NCBI GenBank assembly: GCA_019750135.1
Contig: JAIEOV010000052.1
Coordinates: forward strand, 1-57,897
Origin: Reyranella sp.
GTDB taxonomy: Bacteria > Pseudomonadota > Alphaproteobacteria > Reyranellales > Reyranellaceae
DNA: 57,897 nt
Direction: 5' to 3'
The notes beneath the pieces were generated by a model. It saw only the letters and a list, made by a program, of their open reading frames with translations. It did not search any database and was not told the origin of the DNA. Numbering within the stretch: position 1 is the first letter of the stretch; the number at the start of each line of letters is the position of its first letter. This document shows positions 51,448 through 57,897 of the stretch, piece by piece. The position numbers were made by a program, and so were the translations under genes.

Positions 51448-52447
51448 TCAGTCCTTCGGCCGTTCGGATTGTAGCTCCAGCGGCTGGTCGGTCTGGATGC
51501 GGCGCACCAGGGAGAGCAGTCGATCGTTCTCGACGACGGTAGAATAGAGCGGCACGAGCCTTTCGGCGAACGCCTTCCTGTCGACATCGGTCACGATGAC
51601 GCCGCCGGCGGCTTCGACGGTTCTGCGTCCTGCCGCTTCGTACTCGTCCCACAGCCGGCGCATGAAGGGAACGGACTCCTTCGCCGCCCTGCGGATGATC
51701 GTCTGTTCGTCGGGATCCAACGTATCCCAGACGCGCTTCGAGAACACCAGGACGGCCGGCGCCATCGAATGGCCGGTCATGCTGAAGTAGGGCGCGACCT
51801 GATAGTGGCGCTGCGAGACGTAGGACGGCCAGTTGTGCTCAGAGGCATCGATCAAGCCGGATTGCAGGTTGACGTAGACGCGATCGGTCGGCAGGGCGAC
51901 CGGATTTGCGCCGATGGCGCGGAACATGCCGGCCCAGGCGTCGGCCTGCTGCACGCGCACGCGCAGCCCGTACATGTCGGCCGGCGTGCGGATCGGCTTC
52001 TTGCCGTACATGTGCCGCGGGCCGCCATCGTAGAAGCACAGGCCGATCAGTCCCTGCGCCTCGAGGCTGGCAAGGATCTCCTCGCCGATCGGCCCGTCGA
52101 GGATGCGCCGCGTGTGTTCCTTCGACTTGAACAGATAGGGAAGGGCGAGCACCGACGTGATCGGGGCGATGTTGTTCAGGACCCCGAGATTGATCCGCGG
52201 CCATGTCGAGCTGGCCGTTGCGGACCTGGGCCGCGGTGTAGTTCTCCGAATCGCGGTCGTCGTGACCGAGCACGGTGATGCCGAGCTTGCCGCCGCTGCG
52301 CTCGCGCATCTGCTTGTCGACCTGGACGACGGCTTGGACCGTTGGATAGTCCAAGGGATAGATGTCGGAGGAACGGAATTCCCGGGCTTCTGCCGGAACG
52401 GCTGCACAGAGTGCCAGCAACAGGCCCAGTACGCGGGCTGAACGCAT
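51448..52447 (-). pseudogene. TRAP-type solute-binding protein (DctP family), frameshifted
   Basis: A good start (ATG 52447 after AAGGAG) and signal peptide (MRSARVLGLLLALCAAVPAE) are followed by EFRSSDIYPLDYPTVQAVVQ and NYTAAQVRNGQLDMA. The reading frame then breaks at about 52197-52202, where GGCC appears in place of an expected GGC. It continues in the other frame as INLGVLNNIAPITSVLALPY, then TPADMYGLRVRVQQADAWAG and VYVNLQSGLIDASEHN, all DctP-typical. A single extra base explains the break. No DctQ/DctM membrane genes are near. It may be a true pseudogene or a sequencing error. Confidence 0.85.
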
Positions 52448-52509
52448 GTCGGCTCCTTGGGGCATGCCGCCCCGTAAAGAGGAACGCCGAAATCGCCTAA
52501 AAGTTGCAG

Positions 52510-53643
52510 TCAGGAGCGTGGCGGTATCGCATAGCGCGCGGCCGGCTTGGGAACGCGGTCGGTGCCGTCGAAGCAAACGATTTCGGCCTCGTGGGCCATA
52601 TTGCCCTTACCGTCGGAGCGATAGGTAGTCACGACGCCGTGATAGGTGTCGCTCGCCAGACGGTCGCGGACGGCCTTCGGCGTGACCGGCTGGCCCGCCT
52701 TGCGCAGCTCGCCGATGACCTGGCCCAGCATGCCGACGGCATCGAACTGGGCGGCGGCGAAGGCGTCCGGCTCGCTCTTGTAGGTGGCACGATAGGCGTC
52801 GAGGAAATCGCGCATCGATCCCGACGTGGCCGAGATCGGCGACGCCGCCGTCTCGGCGCAGACGCCCTTGAGCTCCCCGGGCTCGAGCAGCGCCGCCGTC
52901 GCCGGCTGGTGCATGGCGGAGCCTGCCACGATCGGGACGTCGGGCAGCAACTGGCGCGCCTGGCGCACGGCCAGCACGGTCGAAGCGGCATGCAGGTGCA
53001 GCACGATCACGTCGGCGTTGGCGTTCTTGGCGCGCAGCAGCGCCGGCGAGAGATCGTTGACCGTGGGCGCGATGCTCTCTTCCAGCACCGGCGGCGCCTT
53101 GAGCTCGGCGAGCGTCTTTGCGAGCTGCTCGCGGCCCGACTGGCCGTAGGCGGTGCTCTGGTAGATCACCGCCGGCCGCTTGGCCGACAGCTTCTCCACG
53201 ACGTAGCGCGCATGCGCCACCTTCACCGTGGCGTCGCTGGGGAAGAAGCGGAAAAACCAGGGATTGCCGAGTTCGCCCAGCCGCGCCGTCCCCGAGATGG
53301 TCAGCAGCGGCACGCCGCGCTCCTGAGCGAGCGGCAGCAACGCCAGCATCTGTGTGCCGAGGATCGGCCCGACCACGGCGGGCGAGGGCGCGCCACCCAT
53401 GACGCGCTCCCAGGCCGTGACGGCCGCTTCCGGCGTCGCCTGCGTGTCGAGCACGTCGGGCTTCAACGTGACGTCCTTGAGCTGGCTCGCCGCCAGCAAC
53501 GCGCCGTTCCTCTGGCTGGTGCCTTCCAGCGCGACGAAGCCGGTGAGCGGCACCAGCACGGGCAGGCGCAAATCCTGCGCCGCCGCCGGCAAGGCGACGA
53601 GCGCGGCGAGAGTCGCCGCTACTGCGCTGCGCCGCCAGCCCAT
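52510..53643 (-). CDS. ABC substrate-binding protein, branched-chain amino acid type (Peripla_BP_6)
   Basis: The 377-residue protein has a signal peptide (MGWRRSAVAATLAALVALPA) and the LivJ-like type I fold: LPVLVPLTGFVALEGTSQRN, then VVGPILGTQMLALLPLAQER and VIYQSTAYGQSGREQLAKTL. It should bind amino acids or other small solutes in the periplasm. ATG 53643 lies 25 bases inside the end of the gamma-glutamyltransferase gene upstream, so the two are co-transcribed. A link to glutathione or gamma-glutamyl products is plausible. No permease genes are present. Confidence 0.9.
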   Translation of the reverse strand: MGWRRSAVAATLAALVALPAAAQDLRLPVLVPLTGFVALEGTSQRNGALLAASQLKDVTLKPDVLDTQATPEAAVTAWERVMGGAPSPAVVGPILGTQMLALLPLAQERGVPLLTISGTARLGELGNPWFFRFFPSDATVKVAHARYVVEKLSAKRPAVIYQSTAYGQSGREQLAKTLAELKAPPVLEESIAPTVNDLSPALLRAKNANADVIVLHLHAASTVLAVRQARQLLPDVPIVAGSAMHQPATAALLEPGELKGVCAETAASPISATSGSMRDFLDAYRATYKSEPDAFAAAQFDAVGMLGQVIGELRKAGQPVTPKAVRDRLASDTYHGVVTTYRSDGKGNMAHEAEIVCFDGTDRVPKPAARYAIPPRS

Positions 53644-55175
53644 GGCGACATCACCTCGTTCATGCCGGTCAGCTCTCCGCTCGCAGGGTCGCGCACGATG
53701 CACGACGGGTTGGCAAAGCCCAGGGGCGAAACCTGGTTGCCAACTTCGACGATCGGCAGCTTGCCGGCAATCGCCTTCTTCACGGCGTCGGGCAGGTCGC
53801 GGTTGACGCGGATCGGGCCGACGCCCGAGACGTCGATGCGCGGCTGGTGGAAGGCCGCCTCGACGTCCATGCCGCGGTCGATCAGCATCAGCGACAGCTG
53901 GGTCACCGCTGGCACGATACGCCGGCCGCCCGAGGCGCCGATGCAGAACCACGGCTTGCCGCCCTTGGTCACGACGACCGGGCAGATGTTGCACAACGGC
54001 CGCTTGCCGGGCGCGATCGAGTTCGGCCGGTTCGGCTCGGGGTCGAACCACAGCATGCCGTTGTTCATGGTGATGCCGGTCTTGGGCAGCATCACGCACG
54101 AGCCGAACAGGGACATCAGGGTCTGGGTCAGCGCCACCATGTTGCCTTCCGAATCGGCGGCGCAGAAATGGGTGGTGCAGGTGTTGGTCGGCTTGTCGCC
54201 CATGGTCTTCAGCCGCTCCTCGTAGGCCTTGTGCATGCCCTCGGCGATGGCGACGAAGAAGTCGGCGCCCGGTGCGCCCTTGCCCTTGGTGTTGGCGCCG
54301 GCCAACTCGATGGTGCGCCTGAGCGTCGGTCCGGCGGTCAGGCCGCCCGCGACGTTGATCGTGGCGTCGCCATGCTGGAACGACAGCGGCTCGACGATGC
54401 GCGCCTCGTAGGCGGCGAGGTCGTCGTAGGAGATCGCCGAACCGCCGGCCTGCAGGTCGTTCGCGATGTCGCGCGCCAGTGCGCCTTCGTAGTATTCGCG
54501 CGGCCCGCCGTCGGACAGCCGCTGATAGGTCTCGCCGAGATTGCCGAGCTTCAGGAAGCGCTCGTTGGCCTGCCAGTCGAGGGTCGGCACGCGGCCGCCA
54601 TCGGGCAGGTAGTTGGCCTTCGACGCGGGGAACTTCGACAGGTGCTCCGCGCCGTTGGCGATCATTACCTGCATGTACCAGTCGAGCTGCATGCCGCGCT
54701 TGGCGAGCGCGGTGCCCGGCGCCATCACGTCCTGCCATTTGAGGCTGCCGAAGCGCTCCAACGCCTTGGCGAGGCCCGCAACCATGCCCGGCACCGCGAT
54801 CGAGTGGTAGCCGACCTCGTTCCTCTGCTCGAGGATGTCGGGCCAGGCGAAGGGATTGGCAGGACCGGGCCCGACGATCTTGTAGTGCGAGGGATCGAGC
54901 TTCCCGGCCGAGATCGGGCCGTAGTCGACCGTCCAGGCGCGCTGCTCCTTCGCGCTCCAGATCGTCATGAAGCCGACGCCGCCGATGCCGCTCATCCATG
55001 GCTCGAGCGCGCCGATCGCCATGCCAGTGGCGACCGCGGCATCGATGGCATTGCCGCCCTTGCGCAGGATCTCTGCGCCGACCTCAGCCGCCCTGCAGTT
55101 TTGCGCAACGACAACGCCCTTGCCGCGCACCGCCTGCTTGGTGACTTTCCACTGTTTGGTCAGCGACTCGCTCAT
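53619..55175 (-). CDS. Gamma-glutamyltransferase-family N-terminal nucleophile hydrolase
   Basis: The 518-residue protein has the family start VVVAQNCRAAEVGAEILRKG and GNAIDAAVATGMAIGALEP. The autocatalytic Thr is in NTCTTHFCAADSEGN (Thr334), and GGRRIVPAVTQLSL follows. The proenzyme is normally cut before this Thr into two subunits. It lacks an obvious signal peptide, so it may be cytoplasmic and act on gamma-glutamyl or related amides. It overlaps the ABC binding-protein gene by 25 bases. Confidence 0.9.
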   Translation of the reverse strand: MSESLTKQWKVTKQAVRGKGVVVAQNCRAAEVGAEILRKGGNAIDAAVATGMAIGALEPWMSGIGGVGFMTIWSAKEQRAWTVDYGPISAGKLDPSHYKIVGPGPANPFAWPDILEQRNEVGYHSIAVPGMVAGLAKALERFGSLKWQDVMAPGTALAKRGMQLDWYMQVMIANGAEHLSKFPASKANYLPDGGRVPTLDWQANERFLKLGNLGETYQRLSDGGPREYYEGALARDIANDLQAGGSAISYDDLAAYEARIVEPLSFQHGDATINVAGGLTAGPTLRRTIELAGANTKGKGAPGADFFVAIAEGMHKAYEERLKTMGDKPTNTCTTHFCAADSEGNMVALTQTLMSLFGSCVMLPKTGITMNNGMLWFDPEPNRPNSIAPGKRPLCNICPVVVTKGGKPWFCIGASGGRRIVPAVTQLSLMLIDRGMDVEAAFHQPRIDVSGVGPIRVNRDLPDAVKKAIAGKLPIVEVGNQVSPLGFANPSCIVRDPASGELTGMNEVMSPWAGGAAQ

Positions 55176-55276
55176 CCATGCTCCTTAAAGAATACGAGGC
55201 GCGACTGTAGCGGGGCCTGAAATGGCCACAAACCCTGTTACACTGCAGGGCGGACGGGCCGAGAAAGAACGCGGGC

Positions 55277-55822
55277 GTGGCGGAACTCAACCAGATCGAC
55301 CTGCGGACGCTCGTGACGGGCAACAAGCGTGCATGGGATGGCTTCGTCACCGCGGCCGCGCCTCTGATCAATGCCGTCGTGCGCCGCACGCTCGCTTCAT
55401 ACCGGCTGAGTGAAGAAGACGTCATGGATGCCGCGCAGGATGTGTTCGTACGTCTCTGTGCCAATGACTATCGGCTGTTGAAAACCTACGATCCGGCGCG
55501 CGCCGGCCTGTCGACCTGGCTTGCCGTGGTCGCCCGGTCGGCCGCCATCGACCACGCCCGGCGGCGGCGGCAGGCCACCACGCCGCTGGATGACGTTCCC
55601 GAGGCCAGCCTGGGTGTCGAAGACCGCCATGTGGAAAAACTCAAGATTCCTCAAGGACTTCTGACCGATCGCCAGATGCTGGTGCTGAAATGTCTGTATG
55701 ACGAGGAGAAGGATGTGTCGGAAGTTGCGCAACTTCTGAAAATCGACGCCCAAACCGTTCGCAGCACTCACCATAAGGCGTTGCTGCGGTTGCGGGCCCA
55801 TTTCCAGAAAGAACCCCAGTAG
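55277..55822 (+). CDS. ECF-type RNA polymerase sigma factor
   Basis: The 181-residue protein has sigma region 2 (SEEDVMDAAQDVFVRLCAND, then STWLAVVARSAAIDHARRRR) and region 4 (LLTDRQMLVLKCLYDEEKDV, then LLKIDAQTVRSTHHKALLRL). It starts at GTG 55277. It should direct RNA polymerase to a small stress regulon. The two genes behind it encode a single-helix membrane protein and a CpxP/CnrX-like sensor, the usual partners of a membrane-controlled sigma factor. Confidence 0.9.
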   Translation: MAELNQIDLRTLVTGNKRAWDGFVTAAAPLINAVVRRTLASYRLSEEDVMDAAQDVFVRLCANDYRLLKTYDPARAGLSTWLAVVARSAAIDHARRRRQATTPLDDVPEASLGVEDRHVEKLKIPQGLLTDRQMLVLKCLYDEEKDVSEVAQLLKIDAQTVRSTHHKALLRLRAHFQKEPQ

Positions 55823-55883
55823 AAACGCCATTTGCAGGGGATGCCGGAGCGGTTTCTGACGTAATCTGCAGCAGGAGAGCACG

Positions 55884-56384
55884 ATGAGTACCGAACGTCC
55901 TACCCAGAGCGACAGGGAGTTGTGGCGAAGCCTTGCCGCGGATCGCCCCGCGACGGGTCCCGTGTCGGACCTCGATTTCGCCGCTTGGCTGGAGGGCCGC
56001 CTGTCGGAGGCGGATGCGGCGCGCATCGAGGCCGCCGTCGCGGCCAACCCGGAGATGCGCCGCGCCGCCCTCGAGCTGTCGGAAGTGCTGGCCATGCCGC
56101 TGCCGGCGGCGCCGGAGCGCATGGAGGTACGGGCCAAGGCGTTGGTCGCGTTCGAGGTCGAACGACGCATGCCGCGCATCGGCCTGTTCGATTGGCTGTT
56201 CGCAAGGGACCGGCGTTTTGCTTTGCCGCGGCTGGCGACGATGACGGCGGCGGTGATCATCGCCATTTCCGGCTTCATGCTGGGCGGCGGCCTCGGCGAA
56301 TCGATGGCTCAGGAACGCTACGCCACCACGCAGAGCGACACCCCCAACGAACTGACCGACTTCCTGGTCTCGGACGGCATCTGA
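55884..56384 (+). CDS. Probable membrane anti-sigma factor
   Basis: The 166-residue protein has an N-terminal acidic cytoplasmic part (LDFAAWLEGRLSEADAARIE, then AAVAANPEMRRAALELSEVL) resembling anti-sigma domains. One transmembrane helix (LATMTAAVIIAISGFMLGGG, about 119-138) and a short periplasmic tail follow. Gene order directly after the sigma factor supports this role. It lacks the HxxxCxxC zinc motif of ZAS anti-sigma factors. It should hold the sigma factor at the membrane until a signal arrives. Confidence 0.72.
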   Translation: MSTERPTQSDRELWRSLAADRPATGPVSDLDFAAWLEGRLSEADAARIEAAVAANPEMRRAALELSEVLAMPLPAAPERMEVRAKALVAFEVERRMPRIGLFDWLFARDRRFALPRLATMTAAVIIAISGFMLGGGLGESMAQERYATTQSDTPNELTDFLVSDGI

Positions 56385-56385
56385 C

Positions 56386-56907
56386 ATGCCGCGTCTGGTC
56401 ACGGTGGCACTGGCCCTGTCACTGCTGCTGAACGGGTTCTTCGTCGCGGGCTTCGTGTTCCGCGGCTGGATCGCGCCGGTGACATTCGAGCAGCGCATGC
56501 CGCCACCACCGCCGCCGCCTGGAGTGCGGCCAAGCCCGCTCGAGATGATGGCGGGCGAACTCAACCTCGCCCCGGGGCAACGTCAGGAGTTGAGCGGCGT
56601 GTTCGAGCAACATGGCCAGGTGCGGCGTGATCGCTCGCGCGAGATGCAGCGCCTGCGCGAGCAGATCCTTGCCGAGTACCGCCGCATTCCGCTCGATCAG
56701 TCGCGCCTCGATCCCCTGATCGACAAGCTCGGAGACCTGCGCGCCGACCAGCAGAAGGAGACGCTGCGCGCGCTGGCGCAGCTGGAAGCCAAGCTCAATC
56801 CCGAGCAGCGCGTGAAGATGCACCAGATCCTGGTCGATCGCCTGCAGAACAGCCCGTGGTCGCGCCCGCCGGGCGGACCACCACCGCCTCCGCGTCCCTC
56901 CCAGTAG
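56386..56907 (+). CDS. CpxP/CnrX-like periplasmic sensor (heavy-metal-resistance fold)
   Basis: The 173-residue protein has an N-terminal signal anchor (VTVALALSLLLNGFFVAGFV). A proline stretch (PPPPPPPGVRP) precedes a long helical hairpin: LNLAPGQRQELSGVFEQHGQ, then QKETLRALAQLEAKLNPEQR. The LNLTPEQ-like repeats are typical of the Spy/CpxP/CnrX (PF13801-type) fold. It starts one base after the putative anti-sigma gene and may sense envelope stress or metals. No clear metal-binding His/Met set is visible. Confidence 0.8.
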   Translation: MPRLVTVALALSLLLNGFFVAGFVFRGWIAPVTFEQRMPPPPPPPGVRPSPLEMMAGELNLAPGQRQELSGVFEQHGQVRRDRSREMQRLREQILAEYRRIPLDQSRLDPLIDKLGDLRADQQKETLRALAQLEAKLNPEQRVKMHQILVDRLQNSPWSRPPGGPPPPPRPSQ

Positions 56908-56917
56908 GAGACTCCCC

Positions 56918-57897
56918 ATGGTCGCGCCAATCGGTCGGCGAGGTTTTGTGGTCGGCACAGCGGCATTGTCCGCCGGCCTGTGGCCGCTGCGGCCGGGTCT
57001 TGCCGCGGCGACGATGGACTTCGACGAGGCGCGGCATCTCCTGGCGCGCACCACCTTCGGCGCGACGCCGGCGGAGATCCGCGCGCTGGAAGCCCAGGAC
57101 TATGTCGCCACCGTCGACCGGCTGCTCGGCAACGTGCGCCGCGACGCCGTCACCGCGCCGCCGGGCTGGCTGCACGAGGGGCCGGCCGAGCTGCAGCGCC
57201 AGGTGCAGGTTGCGCGGGCCGAGGCCGCCGAGGCGAAGGGCAAGACCGGCGTCGACGGCAAGCCCCTGCAGCCCGAGCGGCCCCTGCAGGAGCAGGGCCG
57301 CGAGCTGCGCAACTGGTGGATCGAGGAGATGCTGGCCACCGACCAGCCGCTCACCGAGCGCATGGTGCTGTTCTGGCACAATCACTTCACCTCATCGTTG
57401 ATGAAGGTGCGGTTCCCGCCGTCGCTGTTCCGGCAGAACGCGTTGTTCCGCCGCGAGGCGCTGGGCAATTTCGCCACGCTGCTCAAGGAGGTGGCGCGCG
57501 ATCCGGCGATGCTGATCTATCTCGACGGCATGCGCAGCGTGGCGCGCCAGCCCAACGAGAACTTCGCCCGCGAGCTTCTCGAGCTCTTCACCCTGGGCGA
57601 GGGCCACTATGGCGAGCCCGACATCAAGGCCGCAGCGCGCGCCTTCACCGGCTGGACGGTCGACCGCCAGACCGGTCACTTCAAGGTGCGCGACAACGAG
57701 CATGACGGCGGCGAGAAGACCTTCCTGGGTCAGACCGGGCGCTTCGACGGCGACGCTATCATCGCCATCCTGCTGAAACATCCGCGCACAGCCGAGACCA
57801 TCGTCGAGAAGCTGTGGCGTGAGTTCGTGTCGCTGAAGCCCGATCCAGTCGAGGTCAGGAAGCTGGCGGCAGGCTTCCGCGCCAACTACGAGATCAA
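56918..57897 (+). CDS. DUF1800-family exported protein (N-terminal part, cut by window edge)
   Basis: The ATG at 56918 opens an uninterrupted frame to the window end. It begins with a twin-arginine-like signal (APIGRRGFVVGTAALSAGLW) followed by the DUF1800 pattern: DEARHLLARTTFGATPAEIR, MVLFWHNHFTSSL, ENFARELLELFTLGEGHYGE and IKAAARAFTGWTVD. Members are periplasmic and usually paired with a DUF1501 gene. It is downstream of the sigma/anti-sigma/sensor genes by 10 bases and probably in the same transcript, so it may be a product the module controls. Function unknown. Confidence 0.88.
   Translation, partial: MVAPIGRRGFVVGTAALSAGLWPLRPGLAAATMDFDEARHLLARTTFGATPAEIRALEAQDYVATVDRLLGNVRRDAVTAPPGWLHEGPAELQRQVQVARAEAAEAKGKTGVDGKPLQPERPLQEQGRELRNWWIEEMLATDQPLTERMVLFWHNHFTSSLMKVRFPPSLFRQNALFRREALGNFATLLKEVARDPAMLIYLDGMRSVARQPNENFARELLELFTLGEGHYGEPDIKAAARAFTGWTVDRQTGHFKVRDNEHDGGEKTFLGQTGRFDGDAIIAILLKHPRTAETIVEKLWREFVSLKPDPVEVRKLAAGFRANYEI

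Noticed and set aside
1..57897. CRISPR arrays, tRNA or rRNA genes, prophage
   Set aside because: I saw no regularly spaced direct repeats, no tRNA-like T-loop with matching stems, no rRNA sequence and no phage structural or integrase genes.

Overview
The window is strongly GC-rich, densely coding bacterial DNA with G/C-biased third codon positions. It carries many periplasmic-binding-protein transporters (two dipeptide-type ABC sets, one branched-chain-type ABC binding protein, a TctC/Bug protein and a broken TRAP binding protein), TauD/TfdA dioxygenases, LysR, IclR and ArsR regulators, and a ferritin-like/cytochrome c pair. This fits a free-living heterotrophic alphaproteobacterium. A Reyranella- or Rhodospirillales/Rhizobiales-like host is my guess and is not proven. 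I saw no rRNA, tRNA or CRISPR array.

Layout. 1-650: end of a ferritin-like gene, a c-type cytochrome and a palindromic REPIN. 918-8881: a class III aminotransferase divergent from a complete five-gene dipeptide-type ABC operon (binding protein, two permeases, two ATPases), with a DinB-like gene behind it. 8932-12333: a 48-bp palindrome, a lytic transglycosylase, an M20 amidohydrolase, a DUF6671 protein and, on the minus strand, a 27-codon ORF with a near-ideal Shine-Dalgarno and its own terminator. 12444-14941: two winged-helix regulators on the minus strand. 15221-17975: an exported protein, a TctC binding protein, then ArsR/SRPBCC/DUF1801. 18163-28438: three Fe(II)/2-oxoglutarate-type dioxygenases among IclR and LysR regulators, an SNase-like protein, an AstE/AspA-like deacylase, a lipoprotein and a quinone oxidoreductase.

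28446-33526 (minus strand): pyrE, a REP-associated tyrosine transposase (RAYT) flanked by perfect 36-bp inverted repeats, and a second dipeptide-type ABC set that lacks ATPase genes. Three solo REPINs (564, 24013, 30371) have the same architecture as the RAYT ends. 33629-38954: TRIC-like channel, DUF1345, TspO, MFS efflux pump, HAD phosphatase and LysR. 39101-43968: an arylsulfatase and its formylglycine-generating enzyme, followed by decayed genes, including a chimeric pseudogene that joins a sulfatase fragment to an outer-membrane barrel. 44558-50559: ketopantoate-reductase-like gene, then an overlapping operon PLD-VTT / EEP nuclease / DUF763, facing exonuclease III. 50603-55175: SMP-30 protein, frameshifted TRAP binding protein, ABC binding protein and gamma-glutamyltransferase. 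55277-57897: an ECF sigma factor, a probable membrane anti-sigma factor, a CpxP/CnrX-like periplasmic sensor and the start of a DUF1800 gene.

Most interesting points: the RAYT/REPIN system, structured elements at the binding-protein/permease junction of both ABC operons, the 27-codon ORF, the sulfatase/barrel chimera, and the Cnr-like sigma module.
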